11,135 nt of DNA from Monoraphidium neglectum (GCF_000611645.1 NW_014012406.1:5724-16858), one strand, 5' to 3'; positions 1 to 8,851 are shown, counted from the first letter of the stretch. Notes: a model not told the origin generated them from the sequence alone. A program made the numbers and translations.

Positions 1-78
1 GGTGCAGGCGCCAGGGCAGCAGCTGGCGGAGCAACTGATATCGCCGGGCGAGCCGCAGCCGCGGCTGCCGCGGCCGCC

Positions 79-113
<35 letters not shown>

Positions 114-665
114 GAGCAGCGCCGCCTGCTGCTGCAGCAGGGCCTGCTGCTGCAGGGCCGCGGCCTGCTGACCCTGGATCATGTAAGGCTGGCCGTTGAT
201 CATGGTGACGTAGCCGCCCTGCTGCGCTGCCTGCATCTGAGCAAGCAGCTGCTGCTGCGCAAGCAGCTGCTGCTGCTGCGGGGGAAGACCGGCGGCGCCG
301 ATGCCGGGCGCAGCCATGCCTCGTGCTGCCATCATTGCCGCGACCTGGGGGTTGACGCCACCCGGAAACACGCCCGGCTGCATCGACGCAGCGGGGCGGG
401 GGGCGGCCGCCGGGCCGTCAGACGCGGCGCTCTTGCGCGGCCGGCCACGCCGCTTCGGGGCGGGCTCGTCATCATCGGGCTCCTCCGCGACAGCGTCCTC
501 GTCGTCGTCAGGGCGCTGCAGGCTGGAGATGATGGTGGCCATCCGATTGCCGGCGTTGCGGCGGCGCGAGCGCTCCGACACCGCCGAGGGGTAGGCCGAG
601 TGATGATCATAGCCCTCCTCGTCATCGAAGTCATCATACCGATCAGCTTTCCTACGTCCCGCCAT
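1..665 (-). CDS. AT-hook, polyglutamine nuclear-type protein, N-terminal part (partial at window edge)
   Basis: The minus-strand frame is open from an ATG at 665-663 to the window edge, giving 221 codons without a stop, so the C-terminus lies outside. In order I see a basic start (MAGRRK), an acidic tyrosine-containing stretch (residues 8-20), a Ser/Arg segment with SRRRNAGNRM (33-42), an acidic block (52-68), and a canonical AT-hook KRRGRPRKS (71-79) with the GRP core that binds the minor groove of AT-rich DNA. After that comes a Pro/Ala/Met/Gln-rich low-complexity region with a run of 12 Gln, then 9 Ala. The composition fits a chromatin or transcription factor. The family is not identified. 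The NAGNRM segment followed by acid resembles the histone-binding N-terminus of YL1/VPS72, but this is a weak likeness. A splice-acceptor-like tttccgcag ends 5 nt before the ATG, so a 5' UTR intron is possible. The ATG is the natural start, with no other Met before residue 42. Confidence 0.75.
51..113 (-). repeat. CAG/CAA (polyQ) tract followed by an Ala-codon tract
   Basis: Twelve consecutive Gln codons (78-113, CAG with two CAA interruptions) are followed by nine Ala codons (51-77) inside the AT-hook gene. Further short CAG runs lie at about 240-290. Interrupted CAG runs like this are length-variable in many genomes, so this is a likely site of length polymorphism and of assembly error. Confidence 0.85.
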
Positions 666-1161
666 CCTGGCTGCGGAAAGGAGCCGGGTGGGCCGTATCA
701 GGCCAGGGGGGGGACAGGGAGGGTAGGCAGGGCGTCGGCATCGGCAGTGGGGCGGGGAAGATGAGGGCACACCACGCGCAGCGAAACCCCTTGTGGAGTG
801 TGCAATACGAATGGTGGGCTGGTCCTCGAAGCAAGCTACTGATGAGTTGAGCCCCGGGGCAAGGCCAGATCGGTGCTCAAGCGGGGACGCCAAGGCGCCG
901 CTGAGGCCGATGACATGACACCGTGAGTGCCAGTGGGTATTGCTGAGGCCATCCCGTGGGCGGACATCGCCCCGCAGAGGAGGCAATGGCCTGGCTGCCA
1001 GTGCAGCACCTGGCGTGGTGGACCACCTCCCCGCAGCCTATCGTTTGCCAGGTGTAGACCCACCTGTCACGGAGGTCTCCTTGGTGGGCGATCAGGCCCG
1101 GAAGGCGGTGCCAGGCCGCGCGGGGCAACAACACTGACACTGCGGCCACAGGCGAAGGGCA

Positions 1162-1218
1162 GAAGTGCAGTTCTCCGGGAGGAGAGAATGGTTGCAAGGA
1201 CAATCACAACTGCACTTC
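1162..1218. repeat. Inverted repeat, 11-bp perfect arms
   Basis: GAAGTGCAGTT at 1162-1172 is the exact reverse complement of 1208-1218, leaving a 35-nt spacer. It lies in non-coding DNA upstream of the AT-hook gene. It could be a hairpin in a 5' leader, a dyad regulatory site or a remnant of a small transposable element. No target-site duplication is evident, so no class is assigned. Confidence 0.6.
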
Positions 1219-1321
1219 AGCGAAACAGATGGGCGCCGTGGCACCAGGCCTGCAGGCACTGGTGCCCACCCCCTTGCCGACGACCCTTGCCAATGGCGCA
1301 GAAGCACGCGGCCGTCGATGT

Positions 1322-1342
1322 CAGAGACAATCACTGTCTCTG
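1322..1342. repeat. Short hairpin, 8-bp arms with 5-nt loop
   Basis: CAGAGACA (1322-1329) and its reverse complement TGTCTCTG (1335-1342) flank the loop atcac. The word ACAATCAC in this loop region also occurs at about 1200-1207, inside the loop of the preceding inverted repeat. The function is unknown. Confidence 0.55.
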
Positions 1343-1772
1343 TTGTGTGTTATGGCAAAACAGCGTCGTTCGCAGATCATCTACCTCGATTTGCGCCCCT
1401 ATGCGGCATCGCAAGTGATGAGGAGCTTGAAATCGCTAAAAAATCTTGGTGGAGGCGCCCAGGAGCCATCTGGCGCGGCAATGCATGCATCAGCCGCAGG
1501 CGGCGACACGGCGGGTTGACTTTGGGCGAAACCCAATATTTTGCATGGGCAGCGCCACCGCAGCACATCAAAGAGTTTAATTGTTGGGGCGGGGAGCTGC
1601 GCAATCGGCACAGGCACTCACTCGCAGCGCTGGCTTCGCTGGCCACCAGGCTCTGCCCAAGTCTGGCTCAACATGGGCCATGATGAATTGTGCTCGAACA
1701 TGCGACAAAGCCAAGGTTCCCACACACTCGCGGGATTGTTATTGGCCTTCCACAATGCACAAACCCCATTTA

Positions 1773-1785
1773 GGGGGGGGGGGGG
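1773..1785. repeat. Homopolymer of 13 G
   Basis: An uninterrupted G run lies just beyond the presumed 3' end of the EB1-MORN transcript; on that strand it reads as C. It is prone to length error in sequencing and assembly, and to G-quadruplex or triplex-type structure. Confidence 0.9.
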
Positions 1786-1814
1786 TCCAACTTGTCCGGC
1801 TGGCAAACATCGCA

Positions 1815-1819
1815 TTACA
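1815..1819 (-). terminator. TGTAA polyadenylation motif for the EB1-MORN gene
   Basis: On the minus strand the pentamer TGTAA occurs about 470 nt after the stop codon at 2293-2295. TGTAA is the usual near-upstream polyadenylation element in chlorophyte algae. It is the only minus-strand TGTAA that I found between that stop and the start of the AT-hook gene, so the 3' UTR probably runs from 2292 to about 1800. It contains an AT-richer patch around 1950-1975. Confidence 0.5.
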
Positions 1820-2292
1820 CAGATCCTGGATCAGCCAAAGGCCAGCCGATCTACAAATTGGTCAGACACCAGGCAAAAGCAAGCAAATGTCACCAGTCCC
1901 AACAGTCAAGTGTGTGTATGTGTGTGTGTAACAGCATGTCAGGAGTATGGTTAAAGGTATAATTAAAAAATATGAATGCCATGGGAAGTAAAGTAAATGG
2001 ACTTGGACCGCTGAATCCTGCGTTTGTTCCCGAGCCAACAGTCAGCAGCAGGCTTGGCATGTACCCAAAGACAACAGCAGCAGCGCACGAAGCGGCAGCA
2101 CGACGAGGTTTGATGGACGCCCCCCCTCCGCCCTCTGCTGTTGAAGATCGCCCGCCCTCACGAAGCCGCCCCAAAGCCCACCGCACCCCAGCAGGGCGTC
2201 GCTGGGCCCGCGCGAGCCCCGCCACACGACGGCTGGCGCTGCAAACACTGCGTTTCCGCGCGGCGCGCAGGAGGGCTCTATCGCCTGCCGTG

Positions 2293-4679
2293 TCAAGAGC
2301 CCGCGAGCCGGATGCCCTCCGCGCCGCGGCCCCCCAGCTCCACCAGCAGCGCCGCCGCGTGCAGCTTCCGCCCCAGGTCCCGCGCCTTGGCGCGCGCCGC
2401 CTGCGCAGCCTCAGCGGCGCGGCCGGCGGAGCCGAGCGCCGCGGCCAGGCCGGCCTGCGCGTCGCCGTCGGCGCGCCAGTGCTCCTGCGCCTTCTGCACG
2501 CCGACCCGAGCTGCCTGCGCGCGCGGCCGCGGCCACGGTGCCGGGAGCCACGTCATCATGTGCGCATGACGGGGCCCCTCACGCGGATCAGCGCGCGTGC
2601 TGGCGCGCCCTGGTGCTGAACACCCCGCGCCACCGGCTGAAACGCCGCACACCCTGCTGCCTGACCCCCTCCATCTCCCACACAGCAAGCGCGCCTGCGC
2701 AGCCCCGCACCTCCTGGGCCGTCTTGCACGCCGCCGCCGCGTGCACGAGGTTGTCGGCCACCTCCGCCGGCTGCCCGTCGGCCGCGCCGCCCTCCACCGC
2801 GCCCGCCGCCGCCGCCGCGTCGCCTGTTGGGAGCGGGTGCACCCACACAGGCTTCCCCTCCAGCCAGTTCCCGGCCCAGCGCTGGCCTGCAAAGCCACAG
2901 TCAACACGTTCAAGTGGGCAGCCATTGAGGGTCCGCAGAACCAACGCAACTGGGCTTTGAGGCGCAGGGTCCATCACAACAGGGCGCATAGCTGTGCTTG
3001 GGTCTGCAGCGCATGCTGTGTGATGCAGCCCAGCGGGCCCTGTGAGGTGGCGATCCTGGACTCGTTCAACATGAGCCCCTCCCATGTGTGACACCGCACG
3101 CACCCGTCTCCACGGTGTATATGCTCCAGCCGTGCTTCTTCCCCTTCTCCCAGCGCCCCTCGTACTTCTGGCCGCTGGCAAACACGTACACACCGTAGCC
3201 CTGCAGGTGGGGCCGCAGAGAGGGCGACGCGTGGCGGGTGGGCGGGGGTGCACACGCAGGGTTGCCCTGCCACTGGCGGGCACTCCCGACCCATATTGCG
3301 TGGTCCACGCTCGGAGGGTGCTGGCCTGCGGCAACAGTCGGGCTGCATGGGCTACACTCAACGTCGTCCTATCAGCGCGCACACACCAGTAAATTGGCAC
3401 GCCTGCGACCCCTTCGCCCGGAGCGACTTCCCACAGCCCCCCGCGCCCCACGTCCGCCACGGCGGCCGCCCCGCCAGTCACCTGCGGCAGGTCCTCCTCG
3501 TATTCCCCGGTGTACTGGTCGCCGTTGGCGAAGGAGTAGACGCCGTAGCCATGGCGCTTGCCGCGCGCGTACTCGCCCACATAGTTGCTGTCGTCAGTGC
3601 ACTGGAAGGGGGGGGTGCGGGTTGCGGCGGGTCGCACAAGGAGTCGAGGCGCACAGCGGCGGCGCGGCGCGGTTTTGTTAAGGCCGCGCTGAGGCCGCAC
3701 AGCGCGTGTTGCGGCAGTCATCAATGCGTTGGCTCGCCAGCCGCGCGAGCTACAGCGTGAGCCGCCGCGGCGTCGATCAGAGGTCGTGCAGGGGCCCTGT
3801 GCACGCCGCGGCCGGCAGCGCGCTCCCCCGCCCATCCCCACGCAAGGCCCAGCCGCGCAAGGGCTTGAGACGCGCGCCTGGCGGGACCCCCCACCTGCTG
3901 CATGCCGATGCCCTCGCGGACGCCCTTCTCCCACTTTCCCTCATAGTAGTCCCCGTTGAAGAACCTTGGCGGTCGTCAGGAGGGCGGGCGCAAGGTTGGT
4001 CGTGCTGGGCATGCTGATTGGTCGCCAGGGCACAGCCCGCACAGGCTGCACCCACCACCATTCCAGGTTCACCCAACCGCGGCAGCAGGCAACCAGCCGT
4101 GCCCAGCCACACTTGCTGCTTCAAAGCAGGACCTTCCCACAATCAGATCCGGCTGCAGCCAGCAATTCCCTCACGCCCGGCCCACAGACACACACCTGCA
4201 GACGCCCCAACCGGAGCGCAGCCCGCCGCTGTACTGCCCGCGGTAGGTGGAGCCCTTGGCAAAGGTCTCGCTGCCAGCCCCCTCGTACGTCGCTGCCGCC
4301 CACTCGCCCTCATACCTGGGGGGCGCGAAACATGGAGGGCGGGGCCGCAGACAGCGGCGGGCGAGGCCGTTTGGCAGCTGGGCGGACAGCAAGCCGTGTG
4401 CGGGGTAAGCCACTCCCCGTGCTGGGCCCGCAGCCCCACACGTGCGAATGCAGCCCTGTCTGTGAGCATCGAGCGTGCCCCTGCGTCAACACCTCTTCAT
4501 CTTCGGCGCTGCTCGCCCCTCCTCGGCAAACGCCAGCTGCAGGCGGTTGGCCAACACACCCGAACCCCTTAGCTGCCAATACACACACACACCCACACAC
4601 ACACATGCGCGCACGCGCGCGCACACGCGCACGCGTGCGCGCACGCACGCACGCACACGCACACACGCACGCACGCACA

Positions 4680-4711
<32 letters not shown>

Positions 4712-7700
4712 CACAGACACACACACACACACAAACATGATGTTTCTTCACGTGCAACCCCCGCTGCGCACCTGCCCTCCGGGCTGAAGGAGTACACCCC
4801 GGCCCCTGCCATGCGGTCGTCCGTGAAGTCGCCCTCGTACACATCAGCGTTGGTGAAGCAGTAGCAGCCCTCCCCGTTCTTGCGGCCCCCGCTGTACTTG
4901 CCCTGCGGACCCCGGACGCGCGGGGCGGCGCGGCAGCACGCGTGGGGCGATCGCGGCATTGGATGTTTTGCTCCTGCCAGGCAGCGTCCTACCAACGCGG
5001 GTGCGACCGCGCATGCGGCGCCTAAAGGCGTACTGTCAACAGAGACAAAAGAGGCCATCCGTGCGGGCCAGCCATTCACCTTGTACACGTCACCATTTCG
5101 CAGCCGCTTCATGGCGTAGTCCCCCATCTTCAGCACCTTGCACGGCCCCGCCGCCACTGGCCCGCTGCCCGCAGGCCCCGCCACCGCCGCTGCGCCGGCC
5201 GCGTCGCCGCCGGCGGCGGGCGCGTCGCGCGCAGAGAGGAAGCGCGCCGCAATTGCCGCGCCCTCCCGGTGCGCGCGCTGCGCGAGCGCCGCCTGCGCGG
5301 TGCCGACCGCGCGCAGCGCGCCGTCCAGCGCGGCGGTGGACGTCAGCTGGCGCTGCAGCTGCGTCGCGACGAGGTTGAGGGGCGAGACGGGGGCGTCGCG
5401 CAGGCGGCCGTCCAGGCGGCGCGTGGCGGTGTGGAGCTCCCTATCAACCACGGACAGCTCCTGAGGGGTGGGCAGGTGGGATCGCCGCCACACACGAGGT
5501 CAGGAAAATGGGCCGTGAGGTGGAGGACTCCTGGGGCAAACTCAACCGCTCGAGCGCTTGTTGCGAAAGGGGTGCCAAAGGTGCGCGTACGCAGGCGGCA
5601 CGCAAAGCACCGACTTGCTGCTTCGGATGAGGCCGCCGCCAAGCTTTGCTGTCGGCTTGCTGCCCCAGATCCAAAGCTCGCCGCCCGCGCGCCCATCCGC
5701 CCACCTGCTGCAGCCGCCTGGCGCTGGCCGCCACCTCCACGGCCGCGCCCTCCGCCCGGCCCGCCACGGCGGCGTCGATGTCGGAGATCAGCAGGGCCGC
5801 ATGGCACCGCAGCGTCGCGCACGCGTCCTGCAGGCTGCGGACCTTGCCCCTGCGGCAGACGCGCGCGGGAGAGGGGACGCCCACGTGCAAGCCCCGCGCA
5901 CGCATTGGCTGGAACCCACTGCCCCGCTTGCCGGCGCAGCGCAGCAAAGCGGGAGTGCTACAAGGGCACACAATGGGCGAGCACATATTACACTTCGGCC
6001 GCCAGATCCATAAGCATGTCAGCTCTGTCGATAGCTGTGCTCAGGCCCCCCCCCCACCGCGCCCAAAGATCAGGCCTCACCTGTGGCCCAGGTTGTCTGT
6101 GCTGCTGCCCAGCGTCTCCACCACCCCGCTGCAGCTGGCCGCGCCCTTGGACAGCACGCCCAGCGCCTCGGCCGCGGCGTCGAGCGCGGCCTGCAGCAGG
6201 CTGCGCCCGCCGGGGCTCAGCGGCCGCGCCATCTTGCCTGAGGGGCGGCGGGCGCGGCGAACCGGTTGGGTGCGTGCAGGCGGGTCGCGGCGCCGCTTCA
6301 CCGCCCGTTTCCAGGCATGCCAGGCCGCTCAATTTGACCACATTGACCAAGTCCTTGCCAGTTCATCCACTCAGCCATTGCAGGGCAGCATGCGTTCCCT
6401 GCGCGCCCCACCACCGCTCAATCCCACCGCACCCCACCACCGGCGCTCAGGCCCCTCACCTGCCAAGTCGTCGTCCGCCACCACCAGCCGCGTCGTGCAC
6501 ACGGGGTCCTCCGCCTGCGACCGCAGCTGCGCCAGGTGCTCGTCGCCGTGGCTGACCACCTGGAAAACGGCCACCGTGCCAGACCGCTGCCAGCGAGCCA
6601 GGGGGTGCAGGCAGGAGGCGCGGTCGGGGGTTCCGCGCGCTTGACAAGTGTTGAGCACCAGGCCGCCCCCAGCGCCCGGCGCCCGCTGTCCCCCGGGCTT
6701 GCCTGCATGTGTGGTAGGGCCATGCAACGAGGGTGGCGTGCAAAGCAAATTGCCGCGGCATGGGGACCCTGCAGCGGCCTCGGCCCACCTCGTCGTCGTC
6801 GTCGGCATGCGCGTGCGACCTGGGCGTCGTCACCGCGGGCGCCGGCGCCGCGCTCCTCCCCGCCACGGGGCTCGCCGACGGCATCCGCTGCGGCGCGCAC
6901 GGCCGCCGCTGCTGCTGCTGCTGCGGCCAGCCGCCGGAGGCTGACGCGGACCCCGCCGCGCTCGCTGCGCCGCGGGGGGAGCTGCCGCCGTTTGCGGAGA
7001 GGGACGCCACGGCCGCCGTGACCGTTGCGACGGAGGACGCCCTTGACATGTGGGCGCCGGGGTTTAGGCTGCCGCTGGTCTTGAGCTGCGAGCGCAGCGA
7101 CTGCTGCGGCTCCATTGCATAGCTCCAGTTGCCGCTTGATGTGCGGACTGGGCCGCAAGAGAGGCCGGCGCACGCGGCGGGGGGCGCGGTCAGCATGTTA
7201 GAGCCAAGCCCTAGGAAGTAGAGCCACCAGGAATGCTCTGGGCCCGACCCTGTGCTCTTGCCGCCAGCATTGCGCATCTCAGCACACACACACACTCACA
7301 CACACACACTCACACACACACACACACATGTCCTCAGGACCTGGACAGCCCCTCATTTCCCCCTCGTCGCCCGCCGCTCACATCCGCTGCGCCCGTTTGT
7401 GCTGCCCTGGCTGAGGTTGTCAAAGTTTGACGCCATCCAGCCCGGCACCGGGATCGAGTCGGTGCCGCCCTTCACGCTCTGTGCGCGCCGCTGGCGCGCG
7501 TCGTAGCCGTCGAGCGCCTTGAGCCCTGCGGCAGCGCCGGCGCCAGCACGCAGCTTTAGTCACAGGCTGGGGCTGTGACCATTGCGATGAATCAAAATGT
7601 CATGCGATTGTTCGCACACAATGGTCTGCGTGTGGACAATCACATCAGGCTTTTACTAGCGACATCAAACCATCACCGCATCAGGATTGATTGGCTGCAC

Positions 7701-8851
7701 AAGCAGACCGTGTGCTCACGCTTGAGGTACTTGTGCAGGTACTGCAGCAGCTCCAGCGTGTCCACCTTGCTGCCGCGCAGCAGCTTCTGCACGTTCAGGT
7801 CCTGCAGGGGCGCACGTGCACGCACGCACACGAGGCGCCGCACCACGTCGGTCAGCCCGGCGCAAGACGCCGCGATAACCGCGCGGCACCCGCCGTCCAG
7901 CGCGGCTGTGGGCGCGACGTCGCACGGTCTCGCAGTCGCACAGTCACCACGATGACGGCAAGGTTAGCAAACGGCGTGAGGGAGCATGCCGCCCAGCTCC
8001 ATGCCCACGCGCACCCGGGTGATGTTGAGGGAGTTGAGCCCCGACTGCAGGAGCTTGTAGTTGGGCAGGGAGTCGTGCTCGTCACGGGCAAAAAAGTTGA
8101 CCTGTCAGGGGAACGGCGCGGCAGGCCGTGCGCGGCGTGCTCGGCCCGCAGGGGCGCAGTGCTGGCTCAGGGACCTGCCGCCTCACCACCGCGAATGGAC
8201 CCCTGCTGCCGTCAGAGTTCCACAGGCAACTGCACATCGAACCAAAAATTGCGGACTGTGCATGCTCGTCCGCATGTGGCACTGTTGTGGTGTTCGCGGC
8301 TGCATGCGTTGCTGCATTGGGGGGCGGCTGGGGCTGGCATTGCTTCGAGGGCAGCGGGTGCAAGGCAGCACTCGCACCTTGTTGATGTTGACGACATTGC
8401 TGAAGTACGCGTCTAGAAGCTGGCAGAACACGGCGCCCGAAGCGAACTGCGCGGCAAGCGGCAAGGTATTCGGGGCTTCCTCACGGCCTCGCCTGGGGCA
8501 GCAATGCAGCTGCCGGCCGGCGGGTTGGACAAGCGCACGAATCCCTCACGCTAGCCTGCCTGCTGTGGCGCACACACTACTCAGTAAGTTATTCTGGCAT
8601 GTGTAATAACCCAGGACTGCGTGGTTTCCTTCGCGGGCACATCACTTCCTGCGTGGCGCGCAAACAGCGCGATGCGCTGGCGCGGCATGTGGCGTGCGCT
8701 GTGGCCCAACACAGTGGTCGTGCGCCCGGCGGCACACCTGCTCGAGCTTCGTCAGCTGCAGCTGCAGCAAGTTATTGATCCAGTCTATAAGGTCTGTTTT
8801 GGACGCATATGCGGTGTCGCCCTCCTTGGAGGGGCTACCGCTGCTGCTCAT
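2293..8851 (-). CDS. EB1-type CH domain + MORN-repeat fusion protein (17 exons, 857 aa)
   Basis: Coding exons (high to low): 8851-8738, 8446-8378, 8101-8015, 7801-7720, 7525-7382, 7147-6789, 6559-6460, 6237-6081, 5849-5705, 5460-5080, 4902-4772, 4315-4196, 3964-3895, 3601-3482, 3200-3104, 2886-2711, 2514-2293 (stop TGA). All introns are GT-AG and every junction phase matches. Order: EB1-like CH domain (about residues 18-120), Ser/Ala/Gln linker ending in an acid patch (about 121-285), Ala-rich helical region (about 286-500), MORN array (545-740), helical Ala-rich tail ending IRLAGS. EB1 family proteins autonomously track microtubule plus ends through this CH domain and normally end in an EBH dimerisation domain with an EEY/F tail; neither is seen. 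MORN repeats usually bind membrane lipid or build scaffolds. I infer a microtubule-end to membrane/scaffold linker. ATG 8851 starts the EB1 homology. The CH and MORN halves are certain. That they form one protein rests on phase continuity; intron 8 is the weakest link. Confidence 0.8.
2843..5085 (-). other. MORN repeat array (eight full repeats and a partial ninth)
   Basis: After splicing exons 10-16, a tyrosine or tryptophan that opens each repeat recurs at residues 545, 568, 591, 614, 637, 660, 683, 706 and 729: exactly every 23 residues. The repeats open YKGKYSGG, YEGDFTDD, YEGEWAAA, YRGQYSGG, YEGKWEKG, YVGEYARG, YTGEYEED, YEGRWEKG, and the partial WAGNWLEG. Most continue with the MORN second half G-x-G-x-x-x-F-x-x-G. 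The introns fall at different places in the repeats, so the constant 23-residue spacing independently confirms six splice junctions, including the small 70-nt exon 3895-3964. A preceding degenerate copy (YAMKRLRNGD) begins at about residue 534. MORN arrays form extended beta-hairpin meanders. They are known in phosphatidylinositol phosphate kinases, junctophilins, radial-spoke proteins and protist MORN1. Confidence 0.95.
4581..4734. repeat. Alternating purine-pyrimidine (CA/CG) microsatellite in intron 11
   Basis: About 154 bp of nearly uninterrupted alternation between purine and pyrimidine: CA runs at both ends and a CG-rich core of GCAC/GCGC units around 4606-4680. It lies wholly inside the 456-nt intron between MORN exons 11 and 12, the longest intron of the gene, starting about 37 nt from the donor. 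On the transcript strand it reads as GU/GC repeat. Such sequence is the classical Z-DNA-forming type. Confidence 0.95.
5080..6559 (-). other. Ala-rich helical region between CH linker and MORN array (exons 7-10)
   Basis: Exons 7 to 10 encode residues of about 286-546. The stretch from RSLLQAALDAAAEALGVLSK through SARRLQQ and ELSVVDRELHTATRRLDGRL to AHREGAAIAARFLSARD is rich in Ala, Leu, Arg, Glu and Gln with few Pro or Gly. It looks helical, possibly coiled coil. This is the position where an ordinary EB1 protein carries its EBH dimerisation helices, so it may replace them, but I see no EBH sequence match. A Gly/Ala/Pro hinge of about 25 residues then leads into the MORN array. Exon 7 has two possible acceptors 27 nt apart, at 6559 and 6586, both in frame, which would add RSGTVAVFQ. 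Confidence 0.65.
5988..5992 (-). terminator. Possible internal TGTAA polyadenylation motif in intron 8
   Basis: A minus-strand TGTAA lies 85 nt beyond the TGA at 6079-6077. That stop would be used if intron 8 were retained (exon 8 then ends ...NLGHR-stop). It could produce a short 371-residue EB1-only protein, or mark the end of a separate gene. A chance match of five bases is also quite possible. Confidence 0.3.
7283..7328. repeat. CA microsatellite in intron 5
   Basis: A run of CA dinucleotides with two CACT interruptions lies in the 234-nt intron between exons 5 and 6. It reads as UG repeat in the transcript and starts about 50 nt downstream of the donor at 7381-7380. A third, shorter TG tract lies at 1909-1929 in the 3' UTR of the same gene. 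Confidence 0.95.
7720..8800 (-). other. EB1-family calponin-homology domain (exons 1-4)
   Basis: Joined exons 1-4 give, in order, DLIDWINNLLQLQLTKLEQ, then SGAVFCQLLDAYF with NVVNINKVNF, then PNYKLLQSGLNSLNITR, then DLNVQKLLRGSKVDTLELLQ and YLHKYLKR. This follows the EB1 pattern: a Trp-Ile-Asn first helix, SGA-x-x-CQ-x-x-D, KVxF, NYKxLQ, and a LVKG-like segment followed by DNLEFxQW-like helix. It lacks gaps relative to plant EB1 as I recall it; the LNITR/DLNVQKLL junction aligns residue for residue with LKITK/HIEVSKLV. The third, second and first introns are all phase 0. This is the microtubule-lattice and GTP-cap sensing module. Exon 5 continues with YDARQRRAQSVKGG, corresponding to the YDxxAARxG stretch after the EB1 CH domain. 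Confidence 0.93.

Larger units (their letters stand above)
666..1814. other. Intergenic region, no gene recognised
   Basis: This stretch separates the start of the AT-hook gene from the 3' end of the EB1-MORN gene and must hold the AT-hook gene's 5' UTR and promoter. Several reading frames of 60-170 codons exist on both strands. None shows a domain, a repeat register or a spliced continuation that I recognise, and overlapping frames in GC-rich DNA produce such ORFs by chance. No tRNA or rRNA is visible. The only structured elements I see are the inverted repeats and the poly-G run listed separately. Confidence 0.6.

Noticed and set aside
81..764. 227-codon plus-strand ORF with poly-Leu start
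   Set aside because: The poly-Leu is the antisense of the CAG (Gln) tract; the minus-strand frame has an AT-hook and an open end, so this is a shadow.
1165..1683. 172-codon plus-strand ORF in the intergenic region
   Set aside because: No recognisable motif, and several overlapping ORFs of similar length exist on both strands, as expected by chance in this base composition.
2588..3934. 448-codon minus-strand ORF
   Set aside because: It is a run through introns that shifts frame relative to the true exons. It contains MORN exon 14 in frame, but the rest is intron sequence or exon 16 read after an unspliced intron; the spliced model explains the coding parts better.
3966..4787. 273-codon plus-strand ORF with His/Thr/Arg repeats
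   Set aside because: Its repetitive half is simply translation of the CA/CG microsatellite in intron 11; no coding support.
6230..6232. ATG (MARPLSPGG) as the start of a separate MORN gene
   Set aside because: A good acceptor (cccctcag) lies 6 nt upstream, the phase matches exon 7 exactly, and no TGTAA lies between exon 7 and exon 8, so this Met is more likely internal. It is kept only as part of the intron 8 caveat.
5269..6555. 428-codon plus-strand ORF
   Set aside because: Its composition is Arg/Ala/Pro-rich shadow sequence opposite exons 7-10 of the EB1-MORN gene. No domain is seen, and the minus strand carries phase-consistent exons.
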